64,000 nt of DNA from Eulemur rufifrons. Its lineage: Eukaryota > Chordata > Mammalia > Primates > Lemuridae. A program made the translations under genes and the position numbers. This document shows positions 37,131-48,239 of the stretch, in pieces. Each line of letters begins with the position of its first letter. The stretch's first letter is position 1. The stretch spans positions 65,167,001-65,231,000 of the forward strand of contig NC_090999.1 of assembly GCF_041146395.1 (NCBI RefSeq), written 5' to 3'. The notes under the pieces were generated by a model. The model worked only from the letters and a program-made list of their open reading frames with translations. It did no database searches and was not told where the DNA came from.

Positions 37131-38149
37131 AAACCCATAACATTTATAATGTAATGTTATATTTAGATATATGTTGATTTATATATATTTATCTATATCT
37201 AGTTCATTATAAATAGAATTTCAATTCTTTGGGAGAGAGATCTCTTCCTTCATTTATCAGAAAATAATAAAAATTATATTTTTGAAAAAGAAATGAAAAA
37301 CTTATCTGATAATTTTTCAACACTTCTTTGTTGGCCTTAAATTGTAGGAGAGGAAACCCACAGTGGGGAAAGAGACTGTTAAATGGAAACAAAGTCATGT
37401 GACTTCTTCTTTCAGATTATTTATGGGTTATAAGGCAAACAGTCAAGCTACCACACATGGAGCTAAATCTGTAATATATATCATGTCAGCAAGATTTCAT
37501 CAAACTATTTTTGAAAAGGATTATTCCAGAAAGACTCATTATATTGCTATGAGTCATTTCAGCCCAAATATTAATGGGATGCCATGATCAAATGTGAAAC
37601 TGCAAAAGCTACACACACATCATTTTGGTGGCAAGAAAAATTTTGAGGATTACTTTTATTTCTCCCAGCTTCAATAATAGCCTACTTCATTCTGTAACAA
37701 TGAGATTCCATGTCAACAACACCATTAATCTGTCAAGTATGAACATTACTTAACTTTGTGCTTTTCCCTGAGGATTTATTAATACATCTAAAACTTACAG
37801 CATTATTTGGCACCATTTTCTGGCTCTGCTCAGCAAAGGCACAATATTGGCAGGAACTAGGACTAAATACTACATCACATCTAGAAGATGGCCTAAATTG
37901 GTAAACAATATTAGAAATATCACATCCTTACTGTTTGAACAAGTCCATGTGATCTAGACCTTCAAAATTTTAATTTTATTGACTATTAAAAAATAAAACA
38001 TTACACATCAAAATTTGTTTTCTTTGCATATGAATCCATCCAAAGTATATGCTTTTGATTACTAACTTACTCCAAATATCTTAACTTTGTATTTATTTCT
38101 AAGGAGTTAAATATGTAGTACAGTGAAGTATAAATGTCAGAAAAGCCAA
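37131..38149. other. no recognised feature; AT-rich patch
   Basis: Includes a very AT-rich stretch at 37140-37210 with many TATA and TTTATA strings. No gene is seen. Confidence 0.4.
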
Positions 38150-38222
38150 GGTTTGTGCCAGGGGCCGGCACTGTGCCTGCCACCCAGTAGAGCATCAATA
38201 ACAGTTGAATGAATAAGTCTTC
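38150..38222 (+). mobile_element. short L2/MIR 3'-end fragment
   Basis: GGCACTGTGCCTGCCACCCA, 'gtagagcatcaataacagttgaatgaata' resembles the L2 terminal phrase with 'gaatgaat'. Confidence 0.55.
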
Positions 38223-39756
38223 AGTTGCCAAAGTGATAGATACATACTGTGACCTTTTGGGCTAGGTAGATAATGTTAAATGTGCCATAGTCTCAATATA
38301 AGAATTGCCATGTATTGATGTTTCTTGTTTGGCATTAGTTTGACATTAAATATTCATCCTTTACCATGAAAGCATTCCAAATTTTCTTTTGGTTCATTCC
38401 TGCTGAGAAAAATCCCGTCACTGTTTCAAATAAAAGGAAAAAAAACCCATATTAGCCTGGAAGACATTATCATTATATAGTGAACATTAGGACTGCCTAA
38501 CAGGTATTGGGCAATAGTGTATATTCGGTAGCATATAACACACTTAAATGTCTTAAAATTTTTATGATTTACTACTTTTATCAAACAGATATGTCATGTC
38601 ACTGGGAAGTCCTACTTTTGTCTTCAAAGCAATTAAATGTAGGTATTTTTCTCTTAATGGTAAAATAGAAGTTGGTCTTCATTCTCAGTTTGCTTACACT
38701 AAAGGAATTTCTCTGCAGCACTAATCAGATGTCTTGTCTTGGGACATATTCATAATTTTTCTGGGCCTCAGTTCTCTTTCTTTAAAAAGAAGGAATTAAA
38801 TGATAGTAGAAAATCATTGACTTTTCTTTTAATTTAAATCTGGCATATTAATTATCTCACACTTTTATTTTAGAAAGGCATTTTTCTTGCAGCTCTAGTT
38901 TATGCTAGGAGGTTTAATTAAAATACTGTAACATCAATCAACTTTTATTCCCTCTAATTGGTAATTCTTTGAGATTCTTTGCATCTATGATTATTACTTC
39001 TTCATCTGAGTACATATATTCTATTTCCCATGACTTCATAACTATATATCTAGACAGAAAAGGAACCAGCCCTGGTATACAGTGATGGTGTTTAAATTTT
39101 TTGAAATGTCTTTGAAAATAGACTGAGCTTTTTTTCCCCTTCATCTCCATCAAAAGGATGTGAAATTAAAGTGGTAAAATTATTTGTCTTAATTAATAAA
39201 ATGGTCCATTAATATAAAACATTTAACTCATTTTAAATTCTTTTTTTAAAAAATCACTTTCCTTTCTTATTCATTTTCAAGAAAGGTTTACAAGTGCAGA
39301 TCCTCAGCAAATTCTCCCTTGAGAATGTCTGCAACAATAATTGTCTTGGGGTTTTAAACTCTAAAATTCACCATCAAGGGCAGGATTAAAGAAAACATTT
39401 GGTCAGAAACAAATCTCTCCCAAAATAAAGTGCTTTACACAATAAATTAATTATCTAAACACAATTATGTCACCAATTCTTTAATTTGCTTATTCATAAT
39501 TCTAGGGTTTTCAGATAAAATACAGAATGCCCAGTTAAATTTGGGTTTCAGATAAATAGGGAATAAGTTTTAGTATAATAATGTATGCAGTATTTGGAAC
39601 AGACTTAAACTAAAATTTATTCTAACACTAAATGGTTAATATATTAAATGTTATTTGCTACTCATCTAAAATTCAAATTTAACTGGGCATACTGCATTTT
39701 TATTTGCTAAATTTGGTGACCCTTTTTAATTTCTATTTGTAAAAGGAATTAGAGTG
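38223..39756. other. no recognised feature
   Basis: AT-rich unique DNA. Around 39505-39720 the phrase 'cagataaaatacagaatgcccagttaaatttgg' reappears inverted ('aaattcaaatttaactgggcatactgcattttt'), suggesting the two ends of an old inverted-repeat element of about 210 bp. Confidence 0.45.
39506..39724. mobile_element. possible old MITE-like element with inverted ends
   Basis: GGGTTTTCAGATAAAATACA with 'gaatgcccagttaaatttg' on the left pairs with 'caaatttaactgggcatact' and 'gcatttttatttgctaaatttggtgaccc' on the right. The phrase set ('cagataaaatacaggatgcccagttaaatttgaatttcagataaa') belongs to a known old mammalian repeat, but I do not recall its name. About 70 bp lie between the arms. Confidence 0.5.
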
Positions 39757-40110
39757 TCGCTAGCTGCTGTAACATAAATTCCAAGTGGTCTAACACAATA
39801 GAAGTCTGTTTCTCATTTTCTAACTGAGTGTTCCTAGTGGGCAGGTGGCTTTTCTCCACGTGGTCATTCAAGGACCCAAGCGCTTCCCATTTTGTGTCTC
39901 TATCATCCCATGGGCTTCGGAGGGAGTCCCCTGCATCCAGCTGATAGAGGAGGGAGAAGGAGGAAGAAGGCACACCCACTTCCTAACTGTGTTGGCCCAG
40001 AAGTGACATTGTTTCCACTCACAAGTCATTGGTCAGAGTAGTCAGTCATTTGGCCCCACCTAGATTCAACAGGGGCTAAGAAATTTAATCGCTTGTTGGG
40101 TATCAACTTC
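39757..40110 (-). mobile_element. LTR-like interspersed repeat, antisense, family uncertain
   Basis: TAGCTGCTGTAACATAAATT and 'aagtggtctaacacaatagaagtctgtttctc' at the left mirror an LTR 3' end. 'cagtcatttggccccacctagattcaac' and 'ggggctaagaaattta' fit the distal part of a common mammalian repeat. The 76-codon minus-strand frame is incidental. Confidence 0.5.
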
Positions 40111-40603
40111 CCAGAGACAACTCTACATAATGAAAAGGAGAGATGACATTCTGAGGAAAAGTTAGTCATGTGTGCCCCAGTATGAACCAAAGGAAATAAC
40201 ACAATAATCACTCTATACCATTTTGCTTTGTACTTTGGAGAGACAAACCACTGAACATATTTGGGACCCTTCCTGTTTGAACTTACGGTTCATGATCTGT
40301 GTGATTTAGCAGATAGTAGAATTGAAGTTGATGGTTTTGTGTGGCATTGTTTTTCCTGATACTGAACAATTGCGATTATGTGTCTATACCAATGCCTGTC
40401 AAAGATCTATCATGAGAATCAACAAGAAAATGGGTGTGAATTGTTTTGGGGAATTCAAATGCCATGCATAGATAAAGTCAGAATACATGTTACAACTGGG
40501 GACTCCTCAGAGGATCTAGCTGTCTGCTACACAGACCACCAGCAGCCAAATTCTCCCTCACTCTGCGATGTAACGCTAGCCTGAAGGCTGCTCAAAACTC
40601 AAC
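40111..40603. other. no recognised feature
   Basis: Unique sequence. The open frame at 40378-40584 has no recognisable domain. Confidence 0.4.
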
Positions 40604-40813
40604 CAGGTGGGGTGGGGAACTTGTGGCCTTAAGGCCACATATGGCCTTCTAGGTCCTTAAGTGTGGCCTTTTGGTTAAATCCAAATTTTACAGAACAAAT
40701 CCTTTTAATAAAAGGGGTGTAGCCGAGAAAGATGAAGCTTTTCTTGCCTCCTTTGGTGCTTAAAAAAGAACAATCTTGAAATCAGAAGGCCACAGGTTCC
40801 CTTTCCCTCCCTG
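40604..40813. mobile_element. 210-bp inverted-repeat element (hAT-like MITE)
   Basis: The left end begins CAGGTGGGGTGGGGAACTTG followed by TGGCC. The reverse complement of the right end begins CAGGGAGGGAAAGGGAACCT followed by GTGGCC, so the two termini form inverted repeats of about 25 bp. Inside the left arm is a perfect 16-bp palindrome GTGGCCTTAAGGCCAC (40623-40638), and further 'ggcc' palindromic blocks follow. No coding capacity. The left half resembles a 'ggggaacctgtggcc' mammalian repeat. I could not place the right interior. Confidence 0.65.
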
Positions 40814-42839
40814 TGAGTCTCTGCCTGTCCACCTCTGAGAGAGCCTCAGTTTCTTACTTGTTTGGTCATGTCTGGTCTGAACTGAGACAAAGACTTATAA
40901 TTTTGTACATTCTGATTCTGTCTGGCTGCTTCCTATGTCCTTGCCCGTCTTGGATCTCTACTCCCTGACTCTGACCTTGCCGGTGGGCCCAGAATTTTGC
41001 ATTTGACCTGCTGTTAGAGCTGCCTCCCCGTCAGGACTTGTGCTGACCATAGTCACACTCTCTCCTGTGTAACTGGGGTCCTGATCAAGGTTTGCCCTTT
41101 GCTCAGTCCCCATGAGCACTTGATCATAAATCTGTGGCCACTATTGATAAGCTGCATGGTCCAAACTGTCTTCATGAAAGCATTCTCCTGACCTCTTTGA
41201 AGTGACAGAGGGTTACACCTTGTTCACTGTACCTCTAACAGTGAGCTCTTGTCCTGTATGGAAGGGAAAATGACTCAAGACCTGGCTTTTCACACTTTTC
41301 CCCCCAAGAAGAACATGAACTTAGTGTGTTTACTTTTTTCTACGCCATTCAAAGGACTTTGCTCTCATTTTTCTTCTTTCCTAAGAGTTTTAAATGTTCC
41401 TAACAGATTAGTTTGCTCTATAGGCATTTAGCTCTTCACATCCAAACATTCCTCTCCAACAGCAATGTGATCAAAATGCAGGTAAGTGTGTCCTTCATGA
41501 AAACACTTAAGAGCTGGCCTCTCACAACATCCCACTGTCACTTAGCTAGACTCTTATTTTCTTGTCAGAAGCAGATGATAATTCATATCACTTTTAAGAC
41601 TCCTTCCTGCACTGGTAGCTTCCTGTGCTGGTAGCCAGAAGGGGTATAAAGTCCGCCCTGGGTTTCCTCACAGGCATATATGAATTATTACATTCTTCAT
41701 TTATTTGGAGCCCGTATGAAAGATGTGAATTTTGCCTTTTATCAGTGATATGTGTGTGGTCCATACACACACACACACACACACACACACTTGCTGAGTA
41801 AGGAAGTGAGCAAGGAGAACTATCGTATCTCTCATGCTGTTGTGTGCTATTTCCTTGCTTTAAAGCCAATGACCCCATTGCTTATGGGTAGGAGTGATAT
41901 TACCATAGGGCAAATCTCTAAGAGCTCATGGGTGCAAATGACTCTGAGAGATCACAATAAACACCCGCAGAGCCTTACAGTAAGTACATGCATTAATTGA
42001 ACAGTAACATATTCCCTCTTCACTCATGCACAGTAATTTGCATATATTATATACTATGTATTTTTTTTAAACTTTTATTCATTTTTAGGAAAGGAAATTG
42101 TGTTTTAAGGTATTTTGTATAATCTGTTAAAATGAACACTGTCACCTATTTACTTGGAATTACCTAAAACAAATAAAAGTTATTATGTCCTATGGAAAAC
42201 AAAGACTCACAATGCTACTTTATCAAAAGAATAGTTACTAAAACATCTACCCTGAAAATATACATTATTAACTGACTCATGTTGGAGCCAATGAGGCCAC
42301 AAGTGATTTCAATCGATTAGAACACAATGAGTTCCTGGATAACAAAAGAATAACTGGCTAGAGTTATTACTTGATGCCTCTATTCAGAATGTAGGAACTA
42401 AATTATATTAGCAACAGACATAATAAGTGGAAGCAATAGATGCTTAGTCACTAACAGTAAAATATAATCATAGCAGGAAAAAATATTTATCAGAGAATAA
42501 AAGGAAGATAGGAAATTTTCACCCTAGGACTAAAGGCAGAGATTACAAAAGACTTATCTCAAATATGGCCATCATCTAGATTCTTAGTATTTACAGAGAA
42601 AGGTCAAACTGCTTACCTTGGTACACAAGGCATGCTACACTCTGATCCTAACAATTACATTCAGTCTCAATTCCACTTTCTTCTCCCCTTTGCCTCCTGG
42701 CCATATGGTTGACCTTTAGAGCAGTTTGCCAGACTATAAACTCACACATGATGGCAGAGCGTCTATTAAATAATCAGTATTTAGTGCTTAATTCTTAAAT
42801 ATGAACACAGAGATATAGATCATCAGACATTGAGGAAAA
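40814..42839. other. no recognised feature apart from a microsatellite
   Basis: Moderately GC-rich at 40900-41240 and AT-rich afterwards. I see no repeat family or exon I can defend. Confidence 0.4.
41765..41790 (+). repeat. (AC)13 microsatellite
   Basis: An uninterrupted AC dinucleotide run, likely length-polymorphic. Frames crossing it (Thr-His or Cys-Val repeats) are artefacts. Confidence 0.95.
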
Positions 42840-44250
42840 GCCACCAACATGAAAGAGACCCAAATGAACAAACCACAAAATGAATTTGGAGTAAATGGAG
42901 ACCCCACAGAAAATAGAGAATAGTTTTAAAAATGACAATAACAACTAATTTTCTCAGAGAGAGATAAGAAACAAAAACAGGATACTATAAAAAGGGAATA
43001 ATCAAAGAACAAGAAAGAGTAATTGTAAAAAAGATTAAAAACCTGAAATTAAAAATAAATCAGTTACAGAATTGGAAGATAAAAGCAGGGAAATCTTTCA
43101 GAAAGTAGAACAAATTAATTGAAAAGATAGACGACAGGAGAAATAAATTAAGAAAATTAGGGCTTAATAAATAAGGCCCAATATCTGATTAATTGGCTCC
43201 ATGAGGGCAGTGTTTTTTTCACTGCTGTGCCCTATAGCACAGAATTACAATGCCTGGCACAGAGGAATGGCACAATAACTATTTGTTAAATGAACAATGA
43301 GTGCTCCAAAGAGAGAACACAGAGATAGGGATGGGACCAAATGAAGAAGAAAACAAACCTTCCCCTAAATGAAGAACATGTATCATGTGAAGTGGCCCAC
43401 CAAGTGTCCAGCACAATTTTTTTTTGAAAAAAAAAAACCCGTATCAATGCTCATTATCATGAAATTTCAAACTCAGGGATAAAGAAAAGATTCTAAACCC
43501 AAGAGCAAAACTGGCCACATACAAAGAGTTAGAAATCAGAATAGCCTGAATTTCTCAAAGAAATATTAGAATTTAAAAGTTAAAAGAACAAGCCTTCAAA
43601 TTTTAAGAGAAATTATTTCTTAGCCTAGAACTATTAATCAATGGAGTAGAATACAGACATTTCTGTACGTGAAAAGTAACAGAAAATATCGGTCTCAAAT
43701 ATCTTTTCTCAAAAAACTACTAGAGGATATCTTCCGCCAAAACAAAGAGTTAAACTAAGAAAGAAACTCCATGAAACAGAACATAAGAAAGAAGCAATAG
43801 AAATTCCCAGGATGACAGTAAAGAGAAGTCCCTGGATGGCAGTGCTACACTAAGCCTAAAGCGCAATTAATCCAGATCAAAGCCAGAGAATGGAAGATTT
43901 CAGGAGTATCTCTAAGAAAAAAGAAAATAGTGGGAACTATAGATTTGACAAGTTTGACCATGTGGAAAATTATAGAGCTATTGCAGAATGTGGGAAGACC
44001 TAGCATAGATTCAAGAAAAACTAAGCTAATGAAAAACATTTTAGGAAAAATAAGTTAACACATAAAAGAAAATTAATCATGGATCAACTATGAAATATAT
44101 TTTCACAATCATTAAAAACACTGAAGATACATTTAATAAAAACGTATCCTATGTATACTGGGAGAAAGTGTGGAGGAGATGAGAAAAGCTAAAATCCTCA
44201 TTTTAGCACTAGAGGAAGAAAGGAAGCTGTGGGTACTCTAGGAAAGATAA
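42840..44250 (+). mobile_element. HAL1 (half-L1) element, sense, interrupted by an L2 tail
   Basis: The order of landmarks follows HAL1, an ORF1-only L1 relative: A-rich coiled-coil region with 'ggaaatctttcagaaagtagaacaaa', 'gcccaccaagtgtccagcaca', 'tcatgaaatttcaaactcagggataaagaaaagattct', 'ctactagaggatatcttccgccaaaac', 'tccctggatggcagtgctacactaagcct', ending with 'tttagcactagaggaagaaaggaagctgtg'. The frame is broken by many stops. An L2 3' tail sits at 43197-43302. Confidence 0.75.
43197..43302 (+). mobile_element. L2 3'-end inserted in HAL1
   Basis: CTCCATGAGGGCAGTG, 'cactgctgtgccctatagcac', 'aatgcctggcacagaggaatggcacaataactatttgttaaatgaa' is the L2 3' end. HAL1 text ('ggcccaatatctgattaat' and 'gctccaaagagagaacac') resumes on either side. 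Confidence 0.75.
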
Positions 44251-44581
44251 GAAGAGACCTGCAGCTTTTTATTCTAAGCCATCTATCATTATTTGATCTT
44301 TTAATCCATGCATATAGATTACTTTGATTATAATGTTGAAAGCTAATAAATACATTTTTAAAAAGTGCTACAATGCAATGAACAGACTGGCAACTAATTT
44401 TCAAAATCATATTTAACCATCAAATACAGTATCCGTTGGATTTAGACATTAGAAGTTTCATTAAATTTAGCCAGAAACTGCTTATCACAACAATTTCAAA
44501 ATATCTATTTGTTTCCATATACAACCACCTGAAAAAGCACCAACGTGTTAAGCAACAAGAAAAATCACATCAGTGTTTGGT

Positions 44582-44880
44582 ATAGCCCGGTGGTTAACAA
44601 TATTCTGGAACTCCAGTGGCACAGTTAGCGTGCAGTCCTTATACAACAATATTCAATCCAGAGCCACTCCCCCTGTCTATTTGAATCTTTGTTCCACTAC
44701 TTACTAGCAGTCTGATCTTAGGCAAATTACTTCACCTTGCTTGCCTCACTCAATTCATATGTAAAATGGGGACCATTCTGATACCTACTTTATGAGATTG
44801 GTGTGTGGATTCTGTGAGTTATTTCATGAATAGTACTGAGGACAGAGCTGGGCATAAAGCAAGCACTCAATAAATTGTTA
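44582..44880 (-). mobile_element. MIR SINE, antisense, with about 60-bp internal insertion
   Basis: 'tagcccggtggttaacaatattctgg' opens the antisense MIR. 'cactacttactagcagtctgatcttaggcaaattacttcacc' and 'gtaaaatggggaccattctgatacctact' follow, ending GCACTCAATAAATTGTT. Extra sequence around 44610-44675 is not part of MIR. Confidence 0.8.
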
Positions 44881-46440
44881 ATTACTATTTTTAATTATTC
44901 TAAAATAAAAATAAGTCCTCTACAAATCAATACGATATTTACTAAGTTCATGTATACCTTTTATTTGGTTATTACAAAGCCATTTGTATTTTTCTACTTG
45001 CATAATGTTAGCCATGCCTTTTTGCATTCTGTTTTATTTTTCCCCATTTTTTCTGTCTTCCTTACTTTGACATTTATTACATGATTGGATGATATTGGTA
45101 CAACTGCTAAGTTTTTGGTGAATAAGGAGGAGAGAATGACATAGATCTATGCTTAAATAAATAACTTTAGTACCACTGAAGAAAAGAACACAAGAAAACA
45201 TTTGTTCTCCAGACACAATCGGAAAAAATAGGATTAAACTCACGTAGTTAAAAACTAGTTTTCTGAGTTAAAAATTTTAAGTGAAAATTATTCTGTAAGT
45301 TTACAATTCCTTCCTCGATGTTGAATACAAGCACTCAGCTATCTCTCCAGCTCTTAGTGCCTTTCTGAACTGACATGATTCATTATTGTCAGACACGTTT
45401 TAAACTGCAAGGGATAGCTTTGAACACTTGCTGCCCTTTAGCAGAGCACACATGCAGCAAATGGCACAGAAGCTTTAAACCAACTTCATATTCTTAGACT
45501 CAGTTTGTTTTTCCCTCAGTGTGGCTGATTAGCACCTGCTTCAACAAACACGGATACCCTTCAACTCTATTCCTTCGTGAAGCTATTTTTTCAGCTGAGG
45601 AGAAAATAGAAGAACATTTAGAATTGGGGGCATGCAGAAAGAGCTAGAAAAATATCCAAAATAAATTCTCCTACCACATATAAAATAGCTTGACTCTTGT
45701 ACCATAGAGAAATATACTTTCAAATCAAATTCTAAAGCATTCTAAAGGATGGCTTTAGCAAAGCCTGCTTGAAATAGCTTCTGGCTAGGTACAGATTTTC
45801 AGTAAAATTGCACTTTAAGTGTAAGGGGAAATGCCTTTCTGAAGTTACATTTCCTCTACATAAACAAGGTGTCCTCAGGATAGCTCTCAAAGGCTCCACC
45901 CACTAGCACCTGCCAGGAGCTGCTGGCATCCACCATACAACACTCCCCGTGAATTTAGTTCCATCCAAAAGAAAGAAAAATGAGAAAAGGCTCTTCTCAA
46001 AACCAAACAAAACTGGAAAAAACTGACATTTATATTACCCATTTGTTTTCTAGGAGTGCTACCAGAACATCAGGATACAATAGACAAAACACAGGCTAAG
46101 AGTCAAGAAACCTAGTTCTAACACCAAAAATTGATTTACTATTTCTGGGTCTACATTTCTTATCTGTAAAATAGTAGAGCTTCCTATTTATAGACCTTGT
46201 TGCATCCTTTAGAAAATCAAATAAGTTAAGTGATGTGAAAGGACTTAGAAACTATCTTTTGTGATTCCAATTGATAAAAAATACTTCTTTAACAACATTG
46301 GTTGAGTATTCCCAGCACTATTCTAGGTCTGGGTCACACAACAACGAGCAGTATAAAATCCTTTTCTCCAATCAGCTTTCATTTAAAAAAAATACATACA
46401 TTCATATATACAGAAAGAGAGAGAAATAAAATGCATGTGC
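44881..46440. other. no recognised feature
   Basis: AT-rich unique DNA. Minor similarity to MIR core phrases around 46110-46220 ('tgggtctacatttcttatctgtaaaat', 'ttcctatttatagaccttgttgcatcc') suggests a decayed antisense SINE, not strong enough to call. Confidence 0.35.
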
Positions 46441-46480
46441 ATAATACATATATATATATGTATATATATATATAATATGC
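46441..46480 (+). repeat. (TA)n microsatellite
   Basis: Two TA runs separated by GT precede the LTR-like element. Likely length-variable. Confidence 0.85.
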
Positions 46481-46482
46481 AA

Positions 46483-46922
46483 TAGTCAGGGTTCTCCAGA
46501 GAAACAGAGTCAATAGGATGTGTACACACATGCACGCACGCGCGCGCACACACACACACACACGTGTGTATAGAGAGGGGTAGTTTATTTTAAGGAATTG
46601 GCTCACATGATTGTGGAGGTTTAGCAAGTCCAAAATCTGATGAGGCAGGCACAGGGAAGAGTTGCAGGGAAGACTCCAAAGGCAGTCTGCTCCCAGAACT
46701 CCCTCTTGCTCAGGGAAGGTCAGGTTTTGTTCTATTAGGCCTTCAACTGATTGGATGAGACCCACCCATATTACAGAGAGTCATCCACTTTACTCAAAAT
46801 CCACTGATTTAAACGTTAATGTCATCCAAAAAGCATGTTCACAGAAACAGGCAGAATAATGTTTGACCAAATATCTGGGCCCCATGGCTCAGTCAAATTG
46901 ACACATGCAATTGACTACCACA
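46483..46922 (-). mobile_element. LTR-like repeat, antisense, about 440 bp
   Basis: Starts TAGTCAGGGTTCTCCAGAGA with 'aacagagtcaatagg', then a CA/CG microsatellite, 'aaggaattggctcacatgattgtgg', 'ggccttcaactgattggatgagaccc', and ends 'gtcaaattgacacatgcaattgactaccaca'. It is the reverse complement of an interspersed LTR-like family. Its right end (3' terminus) is the same motif as the ends of 11575-12123 and 7240-7312. Confidence 0.7.
46518..46572 (+). repeat. 55-bp uninterrupted alternating purine-pyrimidine tract
   Basis: ATGTGTACACACATGCACGC runs into CGCGCGCACAC and (CA)n, then CGTGTGTATA. Every step alternates purine and pyrimidine, with CG steps in the middle, the composition most favourable for left-handed Z-DNA. 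Confidence 0.85.
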
Positions 46923-47252
46923 TTATAGAAATATATGCAGATCTTGTTTGGCATGGTACCGTGGGACCATAAGAAGGACCAGGAAAGTTGAAACCATGCA
47001 AAGCAATTAAATAATTAATAGAAAAAATGATAATTTTTCCATGATTTTTAAAATTTTTATCAAAACATTAAAAAATTCTCTTACTGTCAGTTATACATGT
47101 ATAAGAAAATGAAAAAACAGTAAACCTAATATTTAGTATATTAGTTTAAGACATTAGAAGCATTGAAAATTAAAATGTTATTTCTTTGTAAAAATTTATC
47201 AAGAGTCGTTTGAACTATACTTCAAACTTGCCTTCTTGTCACATAACTTACA

Positions 47253-47591
47253 TTACAGAGCAAGAATCTTTTCTGTGTCTTGGTGAATTATCATTCTTGT
47301 TTCTAAGTTTGGATCAGCCTCCAACATTTTATCCATTGCATTTTCAAAGTCGTGAAATGCCTCCAAGAGTTCCTTCCATGTACAGTTTTTGTCACAGCCA
47401 TTTTTCTCATTTGTGTAGTTAAGTTTGCCTTTGCTAAGGTTCCTCCGGCTGCATACCTCGAGTCTCACAAATGGCAGTAGTGTCAACATTTCCAGGCCAG
47501 TTCTTTCTTCTAAAGCTCTGTTTATATTCAATTCAAACCCTGCAAAGTTAGTTTTCCAGTGAGTGAGGTAGAAGGTCCTGCCACACTGCAC
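47253..47591 (-). pseudogene. decayed Tigger-like transposase C-terminal fragment (copy A)
   Basis: A frame of about 112 codons on the minus strand. The last 45 residues (KELLEAFHDFENAMDKMLEA followed by DPNLETRMIIHQD) align by eye with the fragment in copy B at 51440-51706 (KEFSETCHNIEGTKDKTLQV then DPHLERNMTIGQD). The N-terminal DNA-binding domain and the DDE catalytic core are absent. It is a remnant, not a functional gene. Confidence 0.65.
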
Positions 47592-47994
47592 ACGTTACCA
47601 TTACTTCCTCCCATGGTGCATGCATGTTTCCAGTTGCCTGCTTTTTGTCTTATTTTTTCCAAAACTCAGTGAAAGAAATTGCATGACATCCAATTCAATA
47701 CTCTGTCTGAAAATCCATTTGAGATTTGGAAGTTGAAATAATTCTATGGGCCACTGGCTGGATTAATGAAGTTGTGTTTGATGGTAAAAAGCAAATGTTC
47801 TCATTTTCATTTAAGTTTCCAAGAGAATCAGTCAGGGTGGTCTTGACCATTGAAACAACAGAATAGTACTTTAAAAGCTCAATGATATGATTATATCACT
47901 AAGAGATGAGCAACACCCCCATATGCTCTGTCCTCTGCGCATGTGCTTAGTAACAGATAAGCAGTGAAAGCAGTGATGTCACTCTTTTCTGATG

Positions 47995-48024
47995 TCACTG
48001 ATCAAGCTGTCACTGATCAAGCTG
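47995..48024 (+). repeat. 15-bp perfect tandem duplication
   Basis: TCACTGATCAAGCTG occurs twice head to tail within transposon copy A. Copy B has the single-copy equivalent region without the duplication. Confidence 0.9.
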
Positions 48025-48239
48025 TTATTTACATAGTGATTTGTGGGCTGAAGAGGTAACAAGCAGCAAAGTTTGTACTCTTGCAATGAATCACAGTTAA
48101 TACACGATGGGAACTGAAACTTGAATCATGTTGTTGGGGGCCTGGTGTTATTTAACTAACCTGCGGTAACTGAACTCATACATACAAACATATTCTAAAC
48201 ACACACACACATATAAATATAACCTCTCTTTAGATCTAA

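Larger units (their letters stand above)
46936..48190 (-). mobile_element. Tigger-like (TcMar) transposon copy A, minus strand
   Basis: The minus strand holds a transposase C-terminal fragment (47253-47591; ends KMLEADPNLETRMIIHQD then EKILAL and a stop). This resembles the C-terminal tail of pogo/Tigger transposases. Its 5' side (48020-48180) is colinear with the 5' side of copy B at 50842: both have, in sense, GTTCAGTTACC, AACACCAG, CTCAACAACATG-like and 'tacaaactttgct'. The 3' side ends GCTTTGCATGGTTTC ... 'gtcccac'. It is internally deleted (about 1.25 kb, versus more than 2 kb for autonomous Tiggers), so non-mobile. A 15-bp tandem (TCACTGATCAAGCTG twice) is at 47995-48024. Confidence 0.75.

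Noticed and set aside
43417..43437. T9-G-A11 palindrome as a terminator or regulatory hairpin
   Set aside because: A homopolymer pair in an A-rich HAL1 region. No functional context.
46379..46765. 128-codon minus-strand frame with Tyr-Ile and Cys-Val repeats
   Set aside because: The repeats are translations of the TA and CA microsatellites, and the rest is LTR-like sequence.
47253..47591. 112-codon minus-strand frame considered as a cellular or secreted-protein gene
   Set aside because: Its C-terminal half parallels the frame in the nearby Tigger-like copy B, and the DNA around it is colinear with that transposon. It is a transposase remnant.
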